NCBI GenBank assembly: GCA_016197225.1
Contig: JACPWC010000064.1
Coordinates: 1 to 64,000, forward strand
DNA from: Chloroflexota bacterium
GTDB taxonomy: Bacteria; Chloroflexota; Anaerolineae; Anaerolineales; VGOW01
Reading direction: 5' to 3'
Length of the DNA: 64,000 bases
In this document: positions 50,918 through 58,139 of the stretch, piece by piece
Numbering within the stretch: the stretch's first letter is position 1
Layout of the letters: the number at the start of each line of letters is the position of its first letter
Notes under the pieces: model-generated
Seen by the model: the letters and a program-made list of their open reading frames with translations, nothing else
What the model was told of the DNA's origin: nothing
The model's database searches: none
Position numbers and translations under genes: made by a program

Positions 50918-51837
50918 CGCAACCACCTTTCTGTTTGTCGTTGCAGCCAGGTGTAGGCGGCAATGGAAATTGTCATGATGACCACCATGCCGAAGGCCAT
51001 GGCATGGCCCAGGCCGGGGTTGTGCAGGACGTCGCCGCGAATTTGAGCGCCGATCTGAATGGTGACCAGGTTCAACGTTCCGCCGGTGAGGGCGAAGGCG
51101 GTGGCATAGGCGCCGAAGGCGTTGCCAAAGAGCAGAATCATGGTGCCCAGCAGAGACGGCAACAAGATCGGCATGGCTACATAGCGCCAGTATTCAAAAG
51201 AAGTTGCGCCCAGATTCTCGCAGGCTTCGCGCCACTCGCGCTTGAGTCCGTCCAGGGCCGGGGCCATGACCAGCACCATGAGCGGAAATTGGAAGTACAT
51301 GTAAGTCAGGGTCAGGCCCCAAAAGCTGTAGAGGTTGAACCCGGCCTCATAAACGTCAATGTTGAAAAGGCTCTTGAGAACGCCGGTGATGAAGCCGGTG
51401 CGGCCCAGCACGGCGATGAAGGCAAAGGCCAGCGGCACGCCGGCGAAGTTGGAAGCCACACCCGAGAAGGTCGTGATCGTCGAACGAACCCACCGGGGCA
51501 GGCCGCCGATGGTGACGGCGTAGGCCAGCAGGAAGCCAAAGATGCCGCCGCCAATGGCCGTGACGGCGCTGACCTTGATGCTTAGCAAATATGAATCAAG
51601 AATTTTGGGTTGAGAAAGATCAAGGATGTTTTGAAGGGTGAACCCGCCTTCTGAGTTCTGGAAACTGCCGATGAAGAGGGAACTGGAGGGGAGGAAGAGA
51701 AAAGCAAAAGCGAAAAGAAAGAACGGCAGGACGCCGGCCCAGGCCAATAGCTCTCCCCGCACGCGCGGCTTTCTCCCGGGCTGAGACGACGTTTGACTTT
51801 GAAGCGGCGCGCTCGCCGAAATAGAGCTTCTATCCAT
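50914..51837 (-). CDS. ABC importer permease (PotB-like)
   Basis: A 307-residue permease with a long cytoplasmic N-terminus (SSISASAPLQSQTSSQPGRK) and six helices. The EAA motif is EWREACENLGATSFEYWRYVAMPILLP. It overlaps the PotC-like gene by ATGA and follows the binding-protein gene across a terminator-like hairpin. Confidence 0.9.
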   Translation of the reverse strand: MDRSSISASAPLQSQTSSQPGRKPRVRGELLAWAGVLPFFLFAFAFLFLPSSSLFIGSFQNSEGGFTLQNILDLSQPKILDSYLLSIKVSAVTAIGGGIFGFLLAYAVTIGGLPRWVRSTITTFSGVASNFAGVPLAFAFIAVLGRTGFITGVLKSLFNIDVYEAGFNLYSFWGLTLTYMYFQFPLMVLVMAPALDGLKREWREACENLGATSFEYWRYVAMPILLPSLLGTMILLFGNAFGAYATAFALTGGTLNLVTIQIGAQIRGDVLHNPGLGHAMAFGMVVIMTISIAAYTWLQRQTERWLR

Positions 51838-51892
51838 TGGATTTCCCTTTCGGAATAGACAATCCGGTTCGGTGTTTGAAATGTCAGATAGA

Positions 51893-51922
51893 ACGAGACC
51901 CCACCGCAGGGCAGGGTCTCGC
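51893..51922 (-). terminator. Attenuator-like hairpin after the binding-protein gene
   Basis: CGAGACCC and GGGTCTCG form an 8-bp stem with a 12-base loop. No good U-run follows on the minus strand, so it may reduce rather than end read-through from the binding protein gene into the permeases, which would give excess binding protein. Confidence 0.55.
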
Positions 51923-51946
51923 TTGAGTCAACGGCTAATCAACAGG

Positions 51947-53104
51947 TTACGGGGCCGCCTGAACGTTGGCGCCAACCACCGCGTCCCAATTCCCGGTGAT
52001 CAGGGCCTTGGCGTCGTCCAACTGCTTGACGCTGGGGAACACGGCGCCGGAAATGTCTGGCAGTTTAGCCAGCAGGTCAGCCGGGATGGCGTTGCGGCTG
52101 CGCAGGTCTGGTTCGCGGATGGGGTGGCAATATCCCTTGAGCCAGAGCACCTGGCCTTCGTCCGAGTACAGGTATTCCATCCACAACCGGGCGGCGGCAG
52201 GGTGTGGGGCGTAGGCGCTGATGGCCTGCACGTACACACCGGCAAAGCGGCCAGTCTTGGGGACGACGACTTCGATGTTGGGGTTGCCATTCATCGAGTC
52301 GCGGCCAGCCAGAGCGTTGTAGTCCCAGGTGATGCGGATGGGGGTCTCGCCCTTGGCGACCAGGGTGTTGTTGGCGATGACCGGCACGAGGTTGCCAACC
52401 TGGTTCAACTTGGCAAAGTAATCCAGGCCAGGTTGAGCGTTGTCCAGTGTGCCGCCGTTAGCCAGCGTAGCGGCGAACACCGATTGGATAGCCTGGTTGG
52501 AGGTGCGCGGGTCGCCCGACACGCCAACTTGCGACTTGTATTCTTCCTTCAGGAGGTCGGCCCAGTCTTGCGGCACATTCTTAACCACATCGGTGTTGAC
52601 CATGAACGACAACACCCCGTAGTAGTCGCCATACCAAAAGCCTTCCGCGTCCTTGGCATCGGCGGGGATGGTGTCCCAGGTGGAGACTTTGTAAGCCGAC
52701 ACCAGCCCATCGGCCTTGGACGAGGCCCCGAAGGCGAAGCCGACGTCAATCACGTCCGGCGCTTGCGGGCCTTTGTTGTCCTTGTTGGCCTTGATGGCTT
52801 CGATCTCGTCACCTGAACCACCGTCGGGGTTGAGTTCGTTGATGGTCAGGCCATACTTGGCCTTGAAGCCATCGAGGGCTTCACCGTAATTGCACCAGTC
52901 GTGGGGCAGAGCAATGGTTGTCAACTGACCTTCAGCTTTGGCCGCGGTCACCAGGGCGTCCATGCCGCCCCCGTCGGCGGCAGACACCACCTTGCTGAAG
53001 TCCTTCGCCGCGCCGCCGCCGCCGCCGCAGGCCGTGACGGCCAGCGCCAGAATGACGGTCAATGCACTCAGTTTGAACAACAACGCTTTTTTATTGTTGA
53101 ACAT
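51947..53104 (-). CDS. Extracellular solute-binding lipoprotein (PotD/AfuA-like)
   Basis: A 385-residue type II binding protein. Signal MFNNKKALLFKLSALTVILALAV with lipobox VTAC and a GGGGG linker. The mature core (TTIALPHDWCNYGEALDGFKAKYG, PDVIDVGFAFG, GVLSFMVNTDVV) matches the polyamine/Fe3+/aminoethylphosphonate binding families. AAGGAG precedes the ATG. A good promoter with an operator-like palindrome lies 170 bases upstream. Ligand is not determined. Confidence 0.9.
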   Translation of the reverse strand: MFNNKKALLFKLSALTVILALAVTACGGGGGAAKDFSKVVSAADGGGMDALVTAAKAEGQLTTIALPHDWCNYGEALDGFKAKYGLTINELNPDGGSGDEIEAIKANKDNKGPQAPDVIDVGFAFGASSKADGLVSAYKVSTWDTIPADAKDAEGFWYGDYYGVLSFMVNTDVVKNVPQDWADLLKEEYKSQVGVSGDPRTSNQAIQSVFAATLANGGTLDNAQPGLDYFAKLNQVGNLVPVIANNTLVAKGETPIRITWDYNALAGRDSMNGNPNIEVVVPKTGRFAGVYVQAISAYAPHPAAARLWMEYLYSDEGQVLWLKGYCHPIREPDLRSRNAIPADLLAKLPDISGAVFPSVKQLDDAKALITGNWDAVVGANVQAAP

Positions 53105-53260
53105 TTCTTCTCTCCTTAGAATATTGAAAAACAGCGGTGTGGATACGTTTCAGATTACGGCGTTATCGGTTCCGAAATAGACTCACCTCCCATCCTTGCC
53201 ATTGTGGACGATTTTGCATGATAGGTTGTTATTACAAGACTTGAGTAAAAGGGGTGTTAA

Positions 53261-53276
53261 GCAAAGCTAACTTTGC
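53261..53276. promoter_or_regulatory. Operator-like palindrome at the binding-protein transcription start
   Basis: GCAAAG-CTAA-CTTTGC, a perfect 6-bp inverted repeat, sits over the expected start site of the minus-strand promoter. It resembles a repressor half-site pair; it could also be a 5' mRNA hairpin. Confidence 0.45.
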
Positions 53277-53278
53277 AG

Positions 53279-53307
53279 AGTATAGCCTCCTATGCCTGAC
53301 AAGTCAA
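53279..53307 (-). promoter_or_regulatory. Promoter of the Pot/Afu-like transporter operon
   Basis: Minus strand TTGACT (53307-53302), 17-base spacer, TATACT (53284-53279): a near-consensus sigma-70 promoter reading into the binding-protein gene. Confidence 0.78.
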
Positions 53308-53366
53308 TTTAATTTAGGACAATTTTCCAAATCCGGCCTGGCAGTCTCAGCCCGGCGACTTTCGCC

Positions 53367-53372
53367 TATAAT
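53367..53372 (+). promoter_or_regulatory. Candidate -10 box for the phosphotransferase gene
   Basis: A perfect TATAAT 39 bases before the ATG at 53412, without a recognisable -35 at the usual distance. Confidence 0.38.
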
Positions 53373-53411
53373 ATAGCCGTTTCCCACCCCTCCTCACATG
53401 AGGCCGTCTCT

Positions 53412-54314
53412 ATGTCCGATTCCCTCTCTCCCATTCTCAACCGCGTTCCCCTTTTTGCCAACCAGCCCGATCTCAAAATCACCGAACTGTCGGGCGGCAT
53501 TACCAACCGCAATTATAAGATTGAAACCGCCGACGGTCATGCATACGTTCTGCGGGTGGGCGGAAACGACACCGGCCTGCTGGGGATTGATCGCCTCGTC
53601 GAATACGGCTGTACCCTGGCCGCCTCCCGCGTGGACGTGGCCCCTGAGCCGGTAGCCTTCCTTGAACCGGAAGGTTACCTGGTCACCCGTTTCGTCAGCG
53701 GCGTCGGCCTTCCCGCCGAGACGATTGGCTCGGCGGAGAACATTCGGCGGGTGGTGGGCGCGATCAAAACTTACCACGCCCTCGACGGCTTCCCCGGATC
53801 GTTCTCCCCGTTTCGCGTTGTCGAGTCTTATCTCCCCATTTCCCGCCAATACAAAGCCCCGCTCCCCAACAACATAGACTGGTTCCTTGCCACTTCAGTT
53901 GAGATCGAAACAGCGATGCTACGCGATCCTTTCAGGCCAACGCCGTGCCACAACGATTTGCTCAACGGCAATTTTTTGGATGACGGCGCGGGCATCCGCA
54001 TTTTGGATTGGGAGTATGGCGGGATGGGCGACCGCTTTTTCGACCTGGGCAACTTCTCGGCCCAGCACGGCTTTGACGATGAGCAGGATGACCTCTTGCT
54101 CCGTGAGTATTTCGGGGCGCCGACCCAGGCCCAACATGCCCGCTTGAAACTGATGAAGATTATGAGTGACATGCGCGAAGCGATGTGGGCGATGGTGCAG
54201 TGCAACGTCTCGCAGATTGAATTTGATTACGTGGGCTACGGCCAGAAGTATTTTGATCGCATTGAGGTAACGGCTAAAGGCAAGAGTTATCGGCGCTGGT
54301 TGGCTGAGGTGTGA
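53412..54314 (+). CDS. Choline/ethanolamine-kinase-like phosphotransferase
   Basis: A 300-residue APH/LicA-type kinase. N-lobe ELSGGITNRNYKIETADGHAYVLRVGG, catalytic loop TPCHNDLLNGNFL (HxDxxxxN), and metal motif ILDWEYGGMGDRFFDLGN. Members phosphorylate choline, ethanolamine or thiamine. It is divergently placed to the Pot-like importer, which could supply the substrate, and the dimethylglycine dehydrogenase downstream also points to methylated-amine metabolism (inference). Confidence 0.85.
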   Translation: MSDSLSPILNRVPLFANQPDLKITELSGGITNRNYKIETADGHAYVLRVGGNDTGLLGIDRLVEYGCTLAASRVDVAPEPVAFLEPEGYLVTRFVSGVGLPAETIGSAENIRRVVGAIKTYHALDGFPGSFSPFRVVESYLPISRQYKAPLPNNIDWFLATSVEIETAMLRDPFRPTPCHNDLLNGNFLDDGAGIRILDWEYGGMGDRFFDLGNFSAQHGFDDEQDDLLLREYFGAPTQAQHARLKLMKIMSDMREAMWAMVQCNVSQIEFDYVGYGQKYFDRIEVTAKGKSYRRWLAEV

Positions 54315-54349
54315 TTGCAACCCTAACCAACAAATAGGAGGATTATTAC

Positions 54350-55018
54350 GTGACAACAAACACTGCTGAAAAAGAAGATAACCGTTTGGAAACGGTGGTC
54401 GCCTTGCTCATCGCGCTGGTCACCGTCATTGGCGCGGTCGTGGCCTGGCGGGCCTCGGTGGCCGCCGACGGCGCGGGCGACGCCGACTTTGCCGGCCTCA
54501 AGGCCTCCTTGAACGCCGAAGAGACGCGCGCCCTCAACTTCGTCAACGCCTACGAGCATTACGGCGCGTTCACCAACTACGCCCGCTACGACAAGCTCGG
54601 CGACGCGATTGCCGACGACCTGGGGCAGGCCGACGGCCTGACCGAAGAAGAGGCCTTCCTGCTGGATCGCCAGCGCGCCGAAGCTTACGATCTGGCGGAC
54701 GCCAACCAGGATTTATTCCCCAACCGCTTTTTGAGCCGCGATGGCGCGTACAGCGTGGGGCGCGACCTGGGCGAAGCCTGGGCCGACGCCTCCAAAGAGA
54801 AAGACCTCAACCCCGATCCGCAATACGCCGAAGCCGACAAACTGCGGGCCAAAACCAACCGCCTGTTGGCAACGCTCTCGGCGCTGGCGGTGGGTCTGGT
54901 GTTTTTCACTCTGGTCGAGGCCGCCGGAAAACGGCTGCAATACCTGATGATTGGCCTGGGCCTGCTGTTCTCAATTGCCGGCACAGCCGTCGCCGTGATC
55001 ATTGAATTCGCCCGATAG
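54350..55018 (+). CDS. Membrane protein of unknown function, paralogue of the next gene's N-terminal part
   Basis: A 222-residue protein with one N-terminal helix (VVALLIALVTVIGAVVAW), a roughly 120-residue charged extracytoplasmic part and two C-terminal helices. GTG start preceded by AGGAGG. The arrangement, including the helix followed by ASVAADGAGDADF and a pair of later helices, parallels residues 1-220 of the downstream gene product, so they are paralogues that may assemble together. Confidence 0.75.
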   Translation: MTTNTAEKEDNRLETVVALLIALVTVIGAVVAWRASVAADGAGDADFAGLKASLNAEETRALNFVNAYEHYGAFTNYARYDKLGDAIADDLGQADGLTEEEAFLLDRQRAEAYDLADANQDLFPNRFLSRDGAYSVGRDLGEAWADASKEKDLNPDPQYAEADKLRAKTNRLLATLSALAVGLVFFTLVEAAGKRLQYLMIGLGLLFSIAGTAVAVIIEFAR

Positions 55019-55028
55019 AGACAAAAAC

Positions 55029-56729
55029 ATGAACGCCACTCCTTCTACCCAAAACGACGAACGGTTCAAAAAAACAACCGCCGTATTGATTGCGGTCGTG
55101 ACGATGCTGATCGCCGTCGTTACTTATTTACAAAGTGACGCCGGAGCGCGTGACGACGCCGCCAACCGCGACACCAAACGCTACTCGCTGGAAGCGTTTG
55201 GCAAGCAAGTGAGCGGCGACGCCCGCGTGAACTACGATTACAACAGCGCCTATCAAGCCTACTACGAACTCGACTTGCTGGCCGCCGCGGCTCTGACGGC
55301 AGACGACGAAGCCGCCGCCCGCCGTTACGAAGCCTTGCGCGACGAGATGCTCAACCTCAGCCCGATGTTGCAAGCGCCCTACTTTGATCCGGCCACCGGC
55401 CATCTCAATGTCGCCCAATACGAAGCCGACACCTATCTGGTTGAAATTACCGCCCTGCAGGAACGCTTTGCCGCCGCCTCTGCCGTCAAAGACGCCTGGG
55501 ACTCCAAGTCGAACACCTACATCGTTCACCTGACTCTGCTGGCAGTGGCCCTCTTTCTCTACGGCCTCTCGGCCACCATTTCCGGCAACTTCACGCGCTG
55601 GATTTTTGCCGTTGTCGGCACGGGGGTGGCAGTGGTTGCCACCGGCTGGGCGGCGACGACCTTCCTTCAGCCGGTCAAAGACCTGCGCGAGTGCAAAATT
55701 GCCGACGGCGCTAACGCCATTGATGCTTACGCCCAGGGCGTGGGCCTGGCTTATCAGGGCGAGTACGAGCAAGCCATCGCTTCGTTCGACAAGGCGCTGG
55801 CCTGCGAGCCGAACTACATCAATGCTCTCGTCGAACGCGGCGACGCCAACACTGCGCTGGGCAATTACGGCATTGCCGCCGCCGACTACGAAAAAGCCCG
55901 CGCCGCCGGCGACGCCAGCGCCAACGTCGCCGGAAACCTGGCCTGGGTCTACTACCTGCTTGGCCGCTTCAACGAAGCCGCCGACATGAATCGCCTGGCC
56001 CTCAAGGCCGGCCCCGGCGAATTGTGGATTCAATATGATCTGGCCCTCAGCCTGATGGCCGCCAACAGGCTTGACGAGGCCCGCGCCGAATACAAGGTAG
56101 GGATGGACCTGGCCGCCCAACAAGTGGCCGAGGCCAAAGCCGCCGGGGCCGAGCCGCCCTCGTTCCTGTGGTGGGGGCTGGAAGATGCCGCCCTCGGCCT
56201 TGATGAACTGATTGACACGATTGACTTGGGTGAGGGCAGTCCGCCGCGCAATTCTCTGGCCGCCCCGGACGCCATCGGTGAAGCCGCCTTTGAGATGTCC
56301 AGCCGGCTCAAGGGTTTGTCGGTGGCGCTGGAATACACCGGCCAGCCGCCGCAGGGCGAGTTGACAGCCATCATCAGCCCCTTCATCTTTGCCCAGCCCC
56401 TGTTTGACGACGACGGCAACGTGGTGGATTACGAACCGGCTGACGCCTTCGCCTACGGCACTGACGAAGTTTCCATCCTCTTTGACTACGAAGAGATGCA
56501 GGACGGGCAGGAGGTGGTATTCAAAGTTTACGTGGACGGCGAAGAAGACCCCTCGTGGCGATTTGTCGAGCCGTGGTCGCTCGGCCTCTCTGGCTCGGCG
56601 GACAAGTCTCTGAGTTTTGCCTACAGCAACACCCAGGTGCTCACCCCCGGCCTGTACACCGTCGAAATATACGTCAACTCAAACCTGGCGCAGTCGGGGA
56701 ACTTTGAGGTTCTGGACGAAGGAGAATAG
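55029..56729 (+). CDS. Membrane TPR protein of unknown function
   Basis: A 566-residue protein. The first 220 residues share the layout of the preceding gene product (N-terminal helix AVLIAVVTMLIAVVTYL, outer part, then two helices). After the last helix come tetratricopeptide repeats (about 240-370; AYAQGVGLAYQGEYEQAIASFDKALACEP is a clear unit) and a C-terminal beta domain (VVFKVYVDGEEDPSWRF). The TPR part probably mediates protein-protein contacts outside the membrane. ATG at 55029 lies 10 bases after the upstream stop. Confidence 0.8.
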   Translation: MNATPSTQNDERFKKTTAVLIAVVTMLIAVVTYLQSDAGARDDAANRDTKRYSLEAFGKQVSGDARVNYDYNSAYQAYYELDLLAAAALTADDEAAARRYEALRDEMLNLSPMLQAPYFDPATGHLNVAQYEADTYLVEITALQERFAAASAVKDAWDSKSNTYIVHLTLLAVALFLYGLSATISGNFTRWIFAVVGTGVAVVATGWAATTFLQPVKDLRECKIADGANAIDAYAQGVGLAYQGEYEQAIASFDKALACEPNYINALVERGDANTALGNYGIAAADYEKARAAGDASANVAGNLAWVYYLLGRFNEAADMNRLALKAGPGELWIQYDLALSLMAANRLDEARAEYKVGMDLAAQQVAEAKAAGAEPPSFLWWGLEDAALGLDELIDTIDLGEGSPPRNSLAAPDAIGEAAFEMSSRLKGLSVALEYTGQPPQGELTAIISPFIFAQPLFDDDGNVVDYEPADAFAYGTDEVSILFDYEEMQDGQEVVFKVYVDGEEDPSWRFVEPWSLGLSGSADKSLSFAYSNTQVLTPGLYTVEIYVNSNLAQSGNFEVLDEGE

Positions 56730-56760
56730 CTCAGGATGCTGTTTCATCTAAAAGCAGGCA

Positions 56761-56894
56761 AGCACCCTGAGCGGAGTGAAGCGAAGCGGAACGAAGTCGA
56801 AGGGTGCGGGTTTGGTAAGGAACAACCTTGCCGTAAGGGGCCGCGCCCTTCGACTTCGTGGCAGAACTACACTGCCACTTCGCTCAGGGCGCTA
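56761..56894. repeat. Long composite repeat, CCTGAGCGGAG type
   Basis: A stretch of related words: AGCACCCTGAGCGGAGTGAAG, GAACGAAGTCGAAGGGTGCGG, then CGCCCTTCGACTTCGTGG and CACTTCGCTCAGGGCGCTAC, which are reverse complements of the left words. Fills most of the 200-base gap before the PD-(D/E)XK gene. Very similar to the element at 62045. Confidence 0.8.
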
Positions 56895-56933
56895 CACTCG
56901 ACCATGCAGTGCATACCAAAAGTGAGGTAGATC

Positions 56934-58115
56934 ATGAACTCGTCGCCGCCCTTAATCATCGGTGATAAGGATTTAGAAAGCATCTCCGATCTTCATCCTG
57001 TTAGGTCGGACTTGCGCCAGTTCGATGAAGATTGGCTTCAGAAACTCTTATTTGTGCAGCCTGATCTTCTCCCGACAAGAGATATTGACCCGGCTTTTGA
57101 CAAGTTGATTCCTTTGGCACGAGAGTTTCCGGTCACGGTTGGTTTGATAGACGTGCTCTATGTCACCTCGCGTGGCGCGCTGTGTTTGGTCGAAACTAAA
57201 CTCTGGCGAAACCCGGAAGCACATCGCACAGTTCTGGCACAAATTCTAGGTTACGCCAGACATCTAACCAACATGAATTACCCAGACTTTAAAGCAAAAG
57301 TTGAGGCGATAGCTACTAGGGATGGCCGTCCCAAGGACCTTCTCAAGATTGTATCAGCCAAATCCCCCAAGTCCGAATTTGATAGCGTAGCCTTTGAAGA
57401 AGGCTTACGACGCTCGTTATCAACGGGCAACTTTCTGCTACTGATAGTGGGCGATCGGATTCGCCCTGAAGTTGTTATGCTTTCGGAAATTATGGGCACT
57501 GCCCCCAACCTGGAGTTCACACTGAGGTTGGTTGAAATAGCTTTTTACCGTTTGGATAAGAAAAATGATTGGCCGGTTGTAGCTGTGCCATCTATTGTGG
57601 GTCAAACTCGCGAGGTGACACGCGCTGTTGTAAAGATCCGTTACGAGCAAAAGCAACCGGAAGTAGAGGTGTCTGCGGTCGAAGAACAAAGCGATAGTCG
57701 TCGAGGACGCATTGATATAGAAGCCTTTCTGAAGTCGTTGCCAAAAGGCCTTGATGAGATTTTTGAGCCTTATTTGAAAAGTTGGATGGCAGGGCCTCTT
57801 GTAGTCAGTTGGGGGAGTGTGGGCTTCAGTCTTAGATATTCTCGTGGAAATAAACTTCTCACAATTATTGAAGGGTATCCCACTATGATTGCCATTTTTG
57901 TAGAACGGCAACTTGTTGACTGGGGCAATCCAATAGACGCATACAGGGCATACTATTCTCATATAGAGCGGATTCCAGAGGTTCAACGTGTGCATAGCCT
58001 GAACAGAAAGTATGTGTATTACAACAAACTGACACAGGATGAAACGCGCATCATTCTAGAAGCAACAGATCAATTGGCTCAGGCTTTAGTAACGTGGTCA
58101 GCTTCGAGTCAATAG
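56934..58115 (+). CDS. PD-(D/E)XK nuclease-like protein
   Basis: A 393-residue AT-richer protein. The nuclease motif is seen in GLIDVLYVTSRGALCLVETKLWRNPEA (Asp, then ExK in VETKL) and GYARHL downstream. The rest has no recognised domain. Single-copy defence-like or repair nuclease genes of this form are common in mobile-derived islands. ATG preceded by GAGGTAGATC. Confidence 0.65.
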   Translation: MNSSPPLIIGDKDLESISDLHPVRSDLRQFDEDWLQKLLFVQPDLLPTRDIDPAFDKLIPLAREFPVTVGLIDVLYVTSRGALCLVETKLWRNPEAHRTVLAQILGYARHLTNMNYPDFKAKVEAIATRDGRPKDLLKIVSAKSPKSEFDSVAFEEGLRRSLSTGNFLLLIVGDRIRPEVVMLSEIMGTAPNLEFTLRLVEIAFYRLDKKNDWPVVAVPSIVGQTREVTRAVVKIRYEQKQPEVEVSAVEEQSDSRRGRIDIEAFLKSLPKGLDEIFEPYLKSWMAGPLVVSWGSVGFSLRYSRGNKLLTIIEGYPTMIAIFVERQLVDWGNPIDAYRAYYSHIERIPEVQRVHSLNRKYVYYNKLTQDETRIILEATDQLAQALVTWSASSQ

Positions 58116-58139
58116 CCAGTTCTTTCCAGGAGACTCTTC

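Larger units (their letters stand above)
53105..53411. other. Divergent intergenic region
   Basis: About 300 bases between the binding-protein gene (minus) and the phosphotransferase gene (plus). It contains the minus-strand promoter at 53279-53307, a palindrome at 53261-53276, a long 5' leader of about 165 nt for the binding-protein mRNA and a plus-strand TATAAT at 53367. I see no known riboswitch consensus in the leader. Confidence 0.6.

Noticed and set aside
53105-53272. Riboswitch in the 5' leader of the binding-protein gene
   Set aside because: The leader has no TPP, cobalamin, glycine or other consensus I could recognise, so no riboswitch was called.
56761-56894. Insertion sequence end or MITE
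   Set aside because: No transposase and no visible target-site duplication; arms are built from degenerate words.
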